Position numbers and translations under genes: made by a program. Shown here one piece after another: positions 56,946-64,000 of a stretch of DNA of 64,000 nucleotides (position 1 is the stretch's first letter; each line of letters opens with the position of its first letter). This stretch comes from Tsukamurella spumae. Its GTDB lineage: Bacteria; Actinomycetota; Actinomycetes; Mycobacteriales; Mycobacteriaceae. The stretch spans positions 62,001 through 126,000 of the forward strand of contig NZ_JAAXOQ010000003.1 of the NCBI RefSeq assembly GCF_012396015.1. Direction: 5' to 3'. Under the pieces are notes generated by a model. It was not told where the DNA came from and made no database searches. It saw nothing but the letters and a program-made list of their open reading frames with translations.

Positions 56946-58007
56946 GTGTCCGTAGCCCCTGGATTCGCCCGTCGCCGCGCCGGCGTGCCCGTCGGTGCGC
57001 TGCTGCGCATCCATCGCGACGGCGCGCGGGTCCACGCCGAGAACCTGGCGCTGATCTGCACCCTCGGCATGGAACGCCCAGCGGCATTGCTCTCCGCCCT
57101 GTGTTCCTTCGCCGGATGGGGCGGCGTGGCGCTGCTCGCGATCGACGACTGGTCCCCCGCCGCGATCCCGAGCCTGTTCGCCTCCGCGCTGGGGTTCCTC
57201 TGGGGCGCGCGGTTCGCGACCGGTCGCCCGCTGACCTATCACGGATCGCTCGCTTACATCGCGTTCAGCAACGCCGGCCTTCTCATCGCGCTGCACGCAG
57301 CGCCGTCGACCCTCGTCGCGCTGCTGGAGACCATCTGGATGCTCGCGACGGTGTGCTTCGCCTACACCTGGCACGGCCGCGTCGCCGTCGCGATCCAGTA
57401 CGTCGTGATCGTCCTGTGCATGATCATCACCGCGACCGCCGCCGCCCGGTTCGACGACGTCCGCCCCGTGGTCCTCGCGATCAGCCTCGGCACCGTCGCC
57501 TGCGCCGCGCAACTGTCCTTCCTGACCTTCGCGGGCAAGGAGCGGCTCGGCCGGTTCGCCCTGACCTCGGAGCGCCTGTCGCGGCTCGACGAACTGACCG
57601 GACTCCTCAATCGGCGCGGGCTCACCGCCGTGGCGGGCAACCGACCCGGCACCGTCGCCGTCGCGATGATCGACCTCGACCACTTCAAGCGGATCAACGA
57701 CGCGCACGGCCACGCCACCGGCGACGAAGTACTGCTCCTGGCCGCGCGTCGGCTCCAGACGATCTGCGGTGCCAATGCCCTCGTCGCCCGCCTCGGCGGC
57801 GACGAATTCGCGGTCGTCACCGACCACGTGCCCACCGACCTCGGCGAGCGGCTGTTCGACCCCGCCGACGGCACCCCGGTCCACGCAAGTGTCGGCGTGG
57901 CACACGGCGTCGCCGACAGCGCCGCCGCCCTCGAGCGGCTCCTCGCCGCCGCCGACGCCGCGATGTACGCCGCGAAACACGCAGGTGGACGCTGGATCGC
58001 CTCGTGA
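56946..58007 (+). CDS. Membrane GGDEF-domain protein (diguanylate cyclase), first of a tandem pair
   Basis: Makes or senses cyclic di-GMP. 353 residues: about six helices (residues 45-200, e.g. LLSALCSFAGWGGVALLAID), then a GGDEF domain with DELTGLLNRRGLTAVAG, VAMIDLDHFKRINDAHGHAT, the intact signature VARLGGDEFAVV and DAAMYAAKHAGG. No RxxD inhibitory site five residues before GGDEF. GTG 56946 is six bases after TACACT (leaderless). The next gene is its paralogue. Confidence 0.88.
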   Translation: MSVAPGFARRRAGVPVGALLRIHRDGARVHAENLALICTLGMERPAALLSALCSFAGWGGVALLAIDDWSPAAIPSLFASALGFLWGARFATGRPLTYHGSLAYIAFSNAGLLIALHAAPSTLVALLETIWMLATVCFAYTWHGRVAVAIQYVVIVLCMIITATAAARFDDVRPVVLAISLGTVACAAQLSFLTFAGKERLGRFALTSERLSRLDELTGLLNRRGLTAVAGNRPGTVAVAMIDLDHFKRINDAHGHATGDEVLLLAARRLQTICGANALVARLGGDEFAVVTDHVPTDLGERLFDPADGTPVHASVGVAHGVADSAAALERLLAAADAAMYAAKHAGGRWIAS

Positions 58008-58049
58008 ACAGATTCTTCAATCCTGAAGCTTTGCGCTAGCGTGGCCACC

Positions 58050-59069
58050 ATGTCCAGCGCCGGGATCCGAGCCGTGTTCGACAGCGGCGCGAGCGTCCAC
58101 GCCGACAAGTACGACGTCCTGAGACGGGTGGGGCTGCATCGCGTAGCGGTGAACCTCGCGGCGCTCTGCGTCGCCGGAATCGCCGTCACCGCGATCCTGC
58201 TAGCACTCAGCGGCCGGTCGACGATCCCGGCGCTGTGTGTCGCGCTGGCCGTGCCCGCCGTCGGCTGGGCCTGGTTCCTGCATCGGACGCCGCGGATGCG
58301 ATACGCCCAGTCGCTCGGTTTCCTCGCGTACTGCGACGTCGTGATCATCGTCGGCCTCTTCGTCGTGACCGACTCGGAGGTCGGGTTCCTCAAACTCACC
58401 TGGCTCGTCGCGGTGAGCGGCTACGCCTACGGGTTCCACGGGCGGGTCGCGATGGCGCTGCAGAGTGCGATCGGTGTCGTCGGCCTCGGCGTGGTTATCG
58501 CGATGGCCCTGATCCACCACGACTCGTCGATCCCGCTGCTCGCGGCGGGCTCGGTCACCGTTGTCGTCATCAACGCCGCCACCGCACTCGTCATCGACGG
58601 CGGCATCCGCCGGTTCGGGCTCACCGCCGAACGTGCAGAGCATCTCGCGCGGCTCGACGATCTCACGGGACTGCTCAACCGCCGGGGCCTCGGTCACGCG
58701 TGCCGCGGCTGGTCGGGGGCCATGACGGTGGCCGTCCTCGACCTGGACGGGTTCAAGCGGCTCAACGACACCCACGGCCACCCCGCGGGCGACGAGGTCC
58801 TGCGCCACGTCGCTCGTGGACTGCGTGCCGCGGCCGGGCCCAGTGCCCTGGTCGCCCGCCTCGGCGGCGACGAGTTCGCCGTGGTCGCCGGCCGTCTCCC
58901 CGACCTCGAGGCCGGTATCCGCGGCACGTTCGACGGGGTGCCCGTCCGCGCGAGTCTGGGCCTCGCCCACGGGATCGCCGACGGCGCCGCCGGCCTCGAC
59001 GCGCTCCTCGCCTCCGCCGACGCCGCCATGTACCGGGCCAAGCGGGCGGCGGACCGTCGGACCGCCTGA
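58050..59069 (+). CDS. Membrane GGDEF-domain protein (diguanylate cyclase), second of a tandem pair
   Basis: Paralogue of the preceding gene, 339 residues. Helical membrane part (VAVNLAALCVAGIAVTAILL and others, residues 30-185), then DDLTGLLNRRGLGHACRG, VAVLDLDGFKRLNDTHGHPA, VARLGGDEFAVVAG and DAAMYRAKRAADRR. The active signature is intact. ATG 58050 lies seven bases after TAGCGT; GTG 58041 is in frame but overlaps that hexamer. It has its own promoter, so the pair need not be expressed together. Confidence 0.88.
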   Translation: MSSAGIRAVFDSGASVHADKYDVLRRVGLHRVAVNLAALCVAGIAVTAILLALSGRSTIPALCVALAVPAVGWAWFLHRTPRMRYAQSLGFLAYCDVVIIVGLFVVTDSEVGFLKLTWLVAVSGYAYGFHGRVAMALQSAIGVVGLGVVIAMALIHHDSSIPLLAAGSVTVVVINAATALVIDGGIRRFGLTAERAEHLARLDDLTGLLNRRGLGHACRGWSGAMTVAVLDLDGFKRLNDTHGHPAGDEVLRHVARGLRAAAGPSALVARLGGDEFAVVAGRLPDLEAGIRGTFDGVPVRASLGLAHGIADGAAGLDALLASADAAMYRAKRAADRRTA

Positions 59070-59110
59070 GCGGGAGCCGCGCCACCCGGCGGCCCGGAGA
59101 CACCGGACCG

Positions 59111-59764
59111 TCAGCGCCGGAGCATCCGGCGGCACCCGCGGTAGAAGCGGTGCGCGACGTTCTCCGGCGCGAGGGGCACGCTCCACCCCTGCCACAGGGC
59201 GAGGAGCCGGAAACCCGTGGCCAGCACGGCGCCGACCACGAGCGACCGCGCGTCGGTGGCGCCCCAGTACGAGGCGAGCACCGTCGCGCCGGCGCCGGTG
59301 AGCGCGGGGATGGCGTAGAGATCGCGCTCCTGGATGAGCAGCGGCACCTCGTTGACGAGGATGTCGCGCAGCACGCCGCCACCGAGCGCGGCGGTGATGC
59401 CGATGAGCGCGGCGGCGAAGGGCGACGCGTCGTGGTGCAGGGCCGTCAGCGCGCCGGCGGCGGAGAACACGCCCATGCCGATCGCGTCGAGCACGACCAC
59501 CGACAGCTTGAGCCGCCCGAACTGCGGGTGGAAGACGAAGACGAAGGCGGCCGCGATCGTGGCCGTGGTGAGGTTCTCCCAGCCCTGGAAGGACGCGGGC
59601 GGGTGGATGCCGAGCAGGACGTCGCGCGCCACGCCGCCGCCCACGCCGGTGAGCGCGGCCAGCGTCCAGACGCCGAACAGGTCGAGCCGCTTGCGGACGC
59701 CGATCAGCGCGCCGGACGCCGCGAACACCGCGATGCCCGCGTAGTTCAGCACCGCCAGCAGCAC
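59111..59764 (-). CDS. Trimeric intracellular cation channel (TRIC/UPF0126) family protein
   Basis: A 217-residue, seven-helix membrane protein with the family's internal repeat: AVFAASGALIGVRKRLDLFG with LTGVGGGVARDVLLGI, and VFSAAGALTALHHDASPFAA with TAALGGGVLRDILVNEVP. The two GGG-x-x-RD motifs form the ion path in TRIC channels. GTG start with GGGGGG upstream. It converges on the GGDEF gene. Confidence 0.88.
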   Translation of the reverse strand: MLLAVLNYAGIAVFAASGALIGVRKRLDLFGVWTLAALTGVGGGVARDVLLGIHPPASFQGWENLTTATIAAAFVFVFHPQFGRLKLSVVVLDAIGMGVFSAAGALTALHHDASPFAAALIGITAALGGGVLRDILVNEVPLLIQERDLYAIPALTGAGATVLASYWGATDARSLVVGAVLATGFRLLALWQGWSVPLAPENVAHRFYRGCRRMLRR

Positions 59765-59794
59765 GGAACCCCCCTAACGAGCTTGCATACACCT

Positions 59795-59829
59795 CAAGAG
59801 CGGGCCGGCACCAGGCCGACCCGCTCTTG
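59795..59829. terminator. rpmF terminator hairpin
   Basis: Stem CAAGAGCGGG (59795-59804) with its complement at 59820-59829 and inner pairing CCGGC/GCCGA-like, just past the rpmF stop on the minus strand. Confidence 0.65.
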
Positions 59830-59844
59830 GGGAAAGATCAGTTC

Positions 59845-60018
59845 TTAGCGGCGGTCGAGATCGACCAGGCCCAGCTTCGCGGCGCGCACGAGGCGACGCG
59901 GAACCAGGTGGGTGCGGCCGCCGACCTGCACGGCCTGCAGCTCGGGGTTGTTCGCCTTCCACTGCGAGCGGCGAGCATGCGTGTTCGCCCGCGACATACG
60001 GCGCTTCGGTACAGCCAT
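59845..60018 (-). CDS. rpmF: 50S ribosomal protein L32
   Basis: A 57-residue ribosomal protein: [20 protein letters not shown], then [20 protein letters not shown]. It lacks the four cysteines of the zinc-binding L32 form, as in the mycobacterial rpmF next to mprA. AGGAAG precedes ATG 60018. Confidence 0.93.
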   Translation of the reverse strand: MAVPKRRMSRANTHARRSQWKANNPELQAVQVGGRTHLVPRRLVRAAKLGLVDLDRR

Positions 60019-60095
60019 GATTCTTCCTATCGGTCTTGACGAAAAAAGCTCTCGACGCGAGCCCGGAAGGCTTCCAACGTCACAAGCACAGAAGT

Positions 60096-60359
60096 CTACC
60101 GCCGAACAGCCCGCCCGCCAAAACGCGCGTACTTCTCCTCGAACTTCTGCACGCGTCCGGCCGTGTCGACCAGCCGCTGCTTGCCCGTCCACAGCGGGTG
60201 CGAGTCGCTGGTGACGTCCACGACGATCAGCGGATAGGTCTCCCCCTCGACCTCGACGGTCCGCGCCGACGTCGCCGTACTCCGGGTGACGAAGACCTTC
60301 CCCGTCGACGCGTCCTGGAACGCGACGGGGCGGTACTCCGGGTGGATTCCTTGCTTCAT
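60096..60359 (-). CDS. rpmE2: 50S ribosomal protein L31 type B (zinc-free)
   Basis: An 87-residue alternative L31: [20 protein letters not shown], then [35 protein letters not shown]. It has no cysteine, so it replaces the zinc-containing L31 when zinc is short. Its ATG overlaps the mrf stop (ATGA), making it part of the mrf transcript. Confidence 0.95.
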   Translation of the reverse strand: MKQGIHPEYRPVAFQDASTGKVFVTRSTATSARTVEVEGETYPLIVVDVTSDSHPLWTGKQRLVDTAGRVQKFEEKYARFGGRAVRR

Positions 60360-61576
60360 GACATCTCCTCGTCTTCTCGTGTCCCGGCCGCCGGGTCGGG
60401 GGCCAGGTCCTCGCACGGGTCGGCGTGCATCGCGCCGAACGGGTCGTGCCAGAGCGCCCACTCGCCGGGCCCGGCGGCGAATTCGGCGGGGGTCAGCTCG
60501 GCCCAGCGCAGCGTCTCGGCGACGCGCACGGGGTCGGCCCCGGCGACCAGCACCACCAGGTCGGTCCGACGGTCCCCGTAGGCCTCATCCCAGCCGGCGG
60601 ACGCCATCGCCCAGCGGTCGGGACTCCCCTGGCCGCCCGCGGCGAGCCACGGGCCCGCCGCGCCGACGCGCAGCCCCGCCCCGGCGGACTCCAGCCAGAA
60701 GGCATCGTCGGGACGGGTGGCGAGCCACATCCGCCCCCGCGCGTGAACGACCCCGTCGAGCAGCACGTCGATGGCCTCGTGGAACCGGCCGGGGTGCAGC
60801 GGCCGGCGGGCGCTGAATTCGATCAGGCGGACGTCGCCGTCCGGTTCCAGGGGCGGGCAGCCGGGCAACAACGGGCCGAAGGGCTCGATCGGGGCGCGCG
60901 GCACCCCCAGGCGCGGGAGCAGTCCGGTCAGCGGCTCCTGCTCGCGGGCGATCGGCGCATCGGGCGCCAGGCGGCGCAGCACGGCGCGCAGGCGGGCGGG
61001 GTCGGGGCTGTCGCCGGTCACCACCAGCAGGTCCGCGTTCTGCGCGTGGCCCACGGCCAGCTGGGCGACGGTCCGCTCGTCGTCGCCCGGCACGGCGAAC
61101 CGCTCGCCGAGGTCCTCCTCACCGAGGGCGTCGTCGAGCCAGGTCGCACCGTCGACGAAGCCGATCGTTCCGACGATCTCGACATCGCGGGACGCGGGCG
61201 CGGAGACGCCGCCGACCATCTCGACGACCACGTGCTCGATCGCGTCCCGCAGCGCATCGGCCTCGAGGGTGGGGTCGAGCCGCACCACGATCCGCCGGAC
61301 GCCCTGCCGCCGGTGCAAAGCCCGCAGCAGCGGCAGCAGGTCCTCGCGCAGCGTGCACGAGACACAGCCGTGAGCGAGCTCGAGCAACGCGACGCGCTCC
61401 TCGGCGGTGCCGTCGGGCCGGACGGTGGACTCCGACCGGACCACCATCCCCTCGTGGAGCCCGGACAGGTCGTGATGCACGACGACGGTGCCCGGTTCGG
61501 CCAGCTCAAGGGCGCGCTCCTGCCCGCCGAAGCCGGTGAGGAGCAGGACCGGAGTTCTGTTGGAAATGATTCCCAT
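60356..61576 (-). CDS. mrf: MRF, ribosome-hibernation-recruiting CobW/G3E-like protein
   Basis: A 406-residue CobW-like protein. The N-terminal P-loop is degenerate ([17 protein letters not shown] has no GK(S/T)), while the metal motif [20 protein letters not shown] is intact; a CobW C-terminal domain follows ([37 protein letters not shown]). In mycobacteria MRF recruits the hibernation factor MPY to zinc-free ribosomes. Position in the zinc-free ribosomal protein cluster supports the call. The missing Walker lysine suggests binding without normal GTP hydrolysis. Confidence 0.85.
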   Translation of the reverse strand: MGIISNRTPVLLLTGFGGQERALELAEPGTVVVHHDLSGLHEGMVVRSESTVRPDGTAEERVALLELAHGCVSCTLREDLLPLLRALHRRQGVRRIVVRLDPTLEADALRDAIEHVVVEMVGGVSAPASRDVEIVGTIGFVDGATWLDDALGEEDLGERFAVPGDDERTVAQLAVGHAQNADLLVVTGDSPDPARLRAVLRRLAPDAPIAREQEPLTGLLPRLGVPRAPIEPFGPLLPGCPPLEPDGDVRLIEFSARRPLHPGRFHEAIDVLLDGVVHARGRMWLATRPDDAFWLESAGAGLRVGAAGPWLAAGGQGSPDRWAMASAGWDEAYGDRRTDLVVLVAGADPVRVAETLRWAELTPAEFAAGPGEWALWHDPFGAMHADPCEDLAPDPAAGTREDEEMS

Positions 61577-61611
61577 TTCTAGTACGTTACCTTATCGACA
61601 ATCATTCGCAA
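61560..61611. promoter_or_regulatory. Two candidate Zur boxes in the mrf/rpmB divergent region
   Basis: Site 1 at 61560-61575 (+ strand TTGGAAATGATTCCCA, also part of palindrome GAAATG...CATTTC) overlaps the mrf start codon. Site 2 at 61597-61611 reads TTGCGAATGATTGTC on the minus strand. Both match TTGNNAATGATTNNC, similar in shape to actinobacterial Zur sites. Repression by zinc of both divergent operons is the expected effect. Confidence 0.55.
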
Positions 61612-61622
61612 GAAGGAGAGCA

Positions 61623-61859
61623 ATGTCCGCACACTGCCAGGTGACCGGCCGCGCCCCCGGCTTCGGCAAGCGGGTCTCGCACAGTCACGTGCGCACGAAC
61701 CGACGCTGGAACCCGAACATCCAGCGCCGCCGCTACTACGTGCCCTCGCTCGGGCGCTCGGTCACGCTCCGGGTGTCCACGAAGGGCATCAAGACCATCG
61801 ATCGCCGCGGCATCGACGCGGTGGTCACCGACATCCTGTCCCGAGGGGAGAAGCTGTAA
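61623..61859 (+). CDS. rpmB: 50S ribosomal protein L28, zinc-free form
   Basis: A 78-residue L28: [40 protein letters not shown]. The first CxxC of the zinc form reads CQVT here and the other cysteine pair is absent, marking the zinc-free paralogue. AGAAGGAGAG gives a strong ribosome site. First gene of the four-gene operon. Confidence 0.94.
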   Translation: MSAHCQVTGRAPGFGKRVSHSHVRTNRRWNPNIQRRRYYVPSLGRSVTLRVSTKGIKTIDRRGIDAVVTDILSRGEKL

Positions 61860-62023
61860 TGGCCCGCAACGAGGTCCGACCGATCATCAAACTCAAGTCC
61901 ACCGCCGGCACCGGGTACACGTACGTGACCCGGAAGAACCGTCGCAACGACCCCGACCGCATGGTGCTGCGCAAGTTCGACCCGGTCGTCCGCGCGCACG
62001 TCGACTTCCGTGAGGAGCGCTGA
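61859..62023 (+). CDS. rpmG: 50S ribosomal protein L33, zinc-free form
   Basis: A 54-residue L33 ([40 protein letters not shown]) without any cysteine. Its ATG shares a base with the rpmB stop (TAATG) and its stop with the rpsN start (TGATG). Confidence 0.95.
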   Translation: MARNEVRPIIKLKSTAGTGYTYVTRKNRRNDPDRMVLRKFDPVVRAHVDFREER

Positions 62024-62328
62024 TGGCGACGAAGGCGAAGATCGCCAAGAACGAGCGGCGGAAGGTTCTGGTCGCACGCTGGGCCGAGCGGCGCACGGAG
62101 CTCAAGCGGGTCATCGCGCACCCGTCGACCCCGGCGGACGACCGCGCCGCGGCCGTGAGCGCGCTCGCGAAGCTGCCCCGCGACGGCTCGGCCACGCGCG
62201 TGCGCAACCGCGACGCCGCCGACGGCCGGCCCCGCGGACACCTGCGCAAGTTCGGCCTGTCCCGCGTCCGGGTCCGGCAGATGGCGCACGACGGTGAGCT
62301 GCCCGGCGTCCGGAAGTCGAGCTGGTGA
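62023..62328 (+). CDS. rpsN: 30S ribosomal protein S14, zinc-free form
   Basis: A 101-residue S14 of the long type ([57 protein letters not shown]). The CxxC...CxxC zinc knuckle of short S14 is absent. TGATG overlaps on both sides. Confidence 0.95.
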   Translation: MATKAKIAKNERRKVLVARWAERRTELKRVIAHPSTPADDRAAAVSALAKLPRDGSATRVRNRDAADGRPRGHLRKFGLSRVRVRQMAHDGELPGVRKSSW

Positions 62329-62555
62329 TGGCGCGCAGGCCCGTGCGCACCCCCGCCGCGCGCCGCGGACTCGTGCGCGTGCCCGACGGTGCCCTCGACT
62401 ACAAGAACGTCACCTACCTGCGGACCTTCCTCAACGACCGCGGCAAGCTGCGCTCCCGCGCCGTGACGCGGCTCTCGCCGCAGGACCAGAAACAGCTGGC
62501 CCTCGCGGTGAAGAACGCCCGGGAGATGGCGCTCCTTCCCTACTCGACGAGGTAG
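62328..62555 (+). CDS. rpsR: 30S ribosomal protein S18, zinc-free form
   Basis: A 75-residue S18 ([51 protein letters not shown]). It lacks the N-terminal CxFC of the main S18 copy. ATG 62328 overlaps the rpsN stop. It ends the operon just before a long hairpin. Confidence 0.94.
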   Translation: MARRPVRTPAARRGLVRVPDGALDYKNVTYLRTFLNDRGKLRSRAVTRLSPQDQKQLALAVKNAREMALLPYSTR

Positions 62556-62559
62556 CGCC

Positions 62560-62630
62560 TCACGATGTCGGGTTCTGGTGCGTCGCAGGTGCGGGGTGCA
62601 CGTCTGAGGCACCAGAACCCGACATCGTGA
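62560..62630. terminator. 22-bp hairpin after the rpmB operon
   Basis: Arms 62560-62581 and 62609-62630 are exact reverse complements with a 27-base loop that holds a smaller palindrome (GTGC-GGG-TGCAC-like). It sits five bases after rpsR. The long loop makes it atypical for a terminator. Confidence 0.6.
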
Positions 62631-62669
62631 ACCGCTCCGCGATTCGTCGGTCGCGTAATCTGCTCGCTC

Positions 62670-63608
62670 GTGACCTCCGTGCTGGCCGGCTTCGCCGTGA
62701 TCGCGATCATCATCGCGGCGGGCTGGCTGGTCGGCCGGGTCGGCGTCCTGGGCGAGGAACCCGAGAGGCAGCTCTCGCTCCTGGTGTTCTACCTGCTCAC
62801 CCCGGCCCTGTTGCTGCACGCGCTGGCCACCACCGACATGTCGGTGCTGTTCAGCCCGCGATTGTGGGTGAGCGCGGGGTCGGCGCTGGTGATCGGCGCG
62901 ATCTACTACGTGATCGTCCGGGTGTTCCGGCACCGGCCGATGGGCGATGCGACGATCGGCGCGCTTGCGTCCAGCTACGTGAACTCGTCGAACCTGGGTA
63001 TCCCGATCGCGGTGTTCGTGCTGCACGACACGTCGTACGTGGCCCCACTGCTGCTGTTCCAGATCCTGATCTACTCGACGATCGCGCTGACCATGCTCGA
63101 CATCGCGGAGTCGCGCGAGCGCCCCGGCAGGGCCCAGCCGATCTGGCGCACCGTCGCCACTCCCCTGCTGAACCCCATCGTGGTGGGCGCGCTGATCGGG
63201 CTCGTGATCTCGCTCGCGCGGTGGCACCCGCCGGACTGGTTGATGAGCCCCGTCAAGCTGCTCGGCGACGCTTCGGTACCGATGGCCCTGGTCGTCTTCG
63301 GGCTGTCGCTGGGCGGGGTGCGGGTGCTGCAGAAGGGCGAGGCGCCCCGTCGGGACATCGCGCTGGCGACCGCGCTCAAGATGATCGCAATGCCCGTCCT
63401 CGCGTGGGCGATGGCGCGATTCCTGTTCGGTCAGTCGGGGCACGCCCTGTTCGCGCAGACGGTGACCGCGGCCCTCCCGACCGCACAGAACGTGCTGGTC
63501 TACGGCCTGCGGTACAACCGCGGCGTGATCCTCGCGCGGGACTGCGGCCTGATCACGACGATGCTGTCGATACCGGCGATCATGCTGATCGCCGCTCTGC
63601 TCACCTGA
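62670..63608 (+). CDS. AEC family transporter
   Basis: Ten-helix auxin-efflux-carrier-type transporter, 312 residues (FAVIAIIIAAGWLVGRVGVL, SSYVNSSNLGIPIAVFVLHD with the conserved N-x-x-x-x-G-P/I loop, MALVVFGLSLGG, ALPTAQNVLVYGLRYNRG). Substrate probably a small organic or amino acid; not readable from sequence. GTG 62670 is eight bases after TAATCT without a ribosome site. Confidence 0.86.
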   Translation: MTSVLAGFAVIAIIIAAGWLVGRVGVLGEEPERQLSLLVFYLLTPALLLHALATTDMSVLFSPRLWVSAGSALVIGAIYYVIVRVFRHRPMGDATIGALASSYVNSSNLGIPIAVFVLHDTSYVAPLLLFQILIYSTIALTMLDIAESRERPGRAQPIWRTVATPLLNPIVVGALIGLVISLARWHPPDWLMSPVKLLGDASVPMALVVFGLSLGGVRVLQKGEAPRRDIALATALKMIAMPVLAWAMARFLFGQSGHALFAQTVTAALPTAQNVLVYGLRYNRGVILARDCGLITTMLSIPAIMLIAALLT

Positions 63609-63746
63609 CGGACGCGCCGAACGACCAGGTCACATTACGCCTGTGACGCCCGTTTCAGCTTGGGTTCGACATGTTACTCATGGGTTAATAAGAGTACGAG
63701 CGGAGCGCTGAACGGCGCGTCGCGACCACACACTCAGGAGAGACCC

Positions 63747-64000
63747 ATGGCTCAGACCGCCGCTCAGCGCGCCGTCGAGGTGTTCGTCTCTGCCGTTCAG
63801 GCCCGCGGGGGCAAGGCAGAGGTCGCCACGAAGGGGAGCACCGTGCTCGTCACCGTGACCGCAGCCGACCGCACCGAGACGCTCCGCGTCAAGGCCACCA
63901 CCGGCGATGCCTGGCACGCCCGCAAGGGCGAGGCCGTCGTCAAGGCGCCCGTCACCGCGTGGGCGCTCGTCGACCTGTCCGACGGTGCGCCGATCGCCAT
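63747..64000 (+). CDS. Hypothetical protein (3' end beyond window)
   Basis: 84 complete codons are visible, starting ATG 63747 after AGGAGAG. The peptide (MAQTAAQRAVEVFVSAVQAR, VLVTVTAADRTETLRVKATT, AWHARKGEAVV) looks like a small alpha/beta soluble domain. I do not recognise it. The upstream gap 63609-63746 contains AT-richer TTGGGTTCGACATG...GTTAATAAGAGT, a probable promoter. Confidence 0.6.
   Translation, partial: MAQTAAQRAVEVFVSAVQARGGKAEVATKGSTVLVTVTAADRTETLRVKATTGDAWHARKGEAVVKAPVTAWALVDLSDGAPIA

Overview
The window is high-GC DNA from a mycolic-acid actinomycete (Mycobacteriales; Tsukamurella, Gordonia or a close relative is my best guess from gene content, not proven). The evidence is rpfB, protein O-mannosyltransferase, MspA-type porins, the MprAB-PepD stress system, SepX/GlpR with a gephyrin-like MoeA, and a Zur-type set of zinc-free ribosomal proteins. 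From memory, the order of rpfB, tatD, metG, pabB, rsmI, pmt, then sepX, rimJ, moeA1, galU, folate cyclo-ligase, fmdB, mscL, moaB2, pepD, mprB, mprA and rpmF follows the Mycobacterium tuberculosis Rv1009 to Rv0979A block. The window is therefore a conserved chromosomal backbone with lineage-specific insertions.

Layout. 1-13.3 kb: rpfB (3' end cut by the window), tatD, two tandem DUF7373-type lipoproteins, metG, a DUF559-type protein, pabB, divergent rsmI/pmt, an LpqH-like protein and an MFS pump. 13.4-21.1 kb: a complete kdpFABCDE potassium operon with almost every junction overlapping. 21.0-26.8 kb: an odd cysteine-bearing TetR-like regulator flanked by TGTCCG palindromes, then an Lrp-kinase-dialkylglycine decarboxylase operon divergent from azlCD. 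26.8-33.5 kb: membrane proteins, PlsC, an oxidoreductase/DoxX pair divergent from an HxlR regulator, a DODA-type dioxygenase and tRNA-Ala(CGC). 33.5-43.8 kb: the sepX-rimJ-glp-galU operon, folate cyclo-ligase, FmdB, a thioesterase, an SAF protein, a CdiA-CT-like nuclease with a coupled small partner, a PrsW protease and mscL. 43.9-52.4 kb: the accessory region. An IS3-family element and an IS21-family element each interrupt a gene; both target genes can be rebuilt in frame across the insertions, with TSDs GAA and GCCC. Two MspA-family porins follow, one with two signal peptides in tandem. 52.4-59.8 kb: moaB, pepD, mprB, mprA, two tandem membrane GGDEF proteins and a TRIC-family protein. 59.8-64 kb: rpmF, then a zinc-starvation module (rpmE2-mrf divergent from rpmB-rpmG-rpsN-rpsR around Zur-box-like sites), an AEC transporter and a truncated hypothetical gene.

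Most genes in operons couple through GTGA/ATGA/TGATG overlaps. Many operon-leading genes have no Shine-Dalgarno sequence but a TANNNT-like hexamer six or seven bases before the start codon, the layout of leaderless transcripts. The most interesting items are the nuclease/partner pair at 40.7-41.7 kb, the two reconstructible IS-broken genes, the fused porin N terminus, the palindromic repeats around the TetR-like gene, the kinase plus PLP-enzyme operon and the zinc-free ribosomal protein module.
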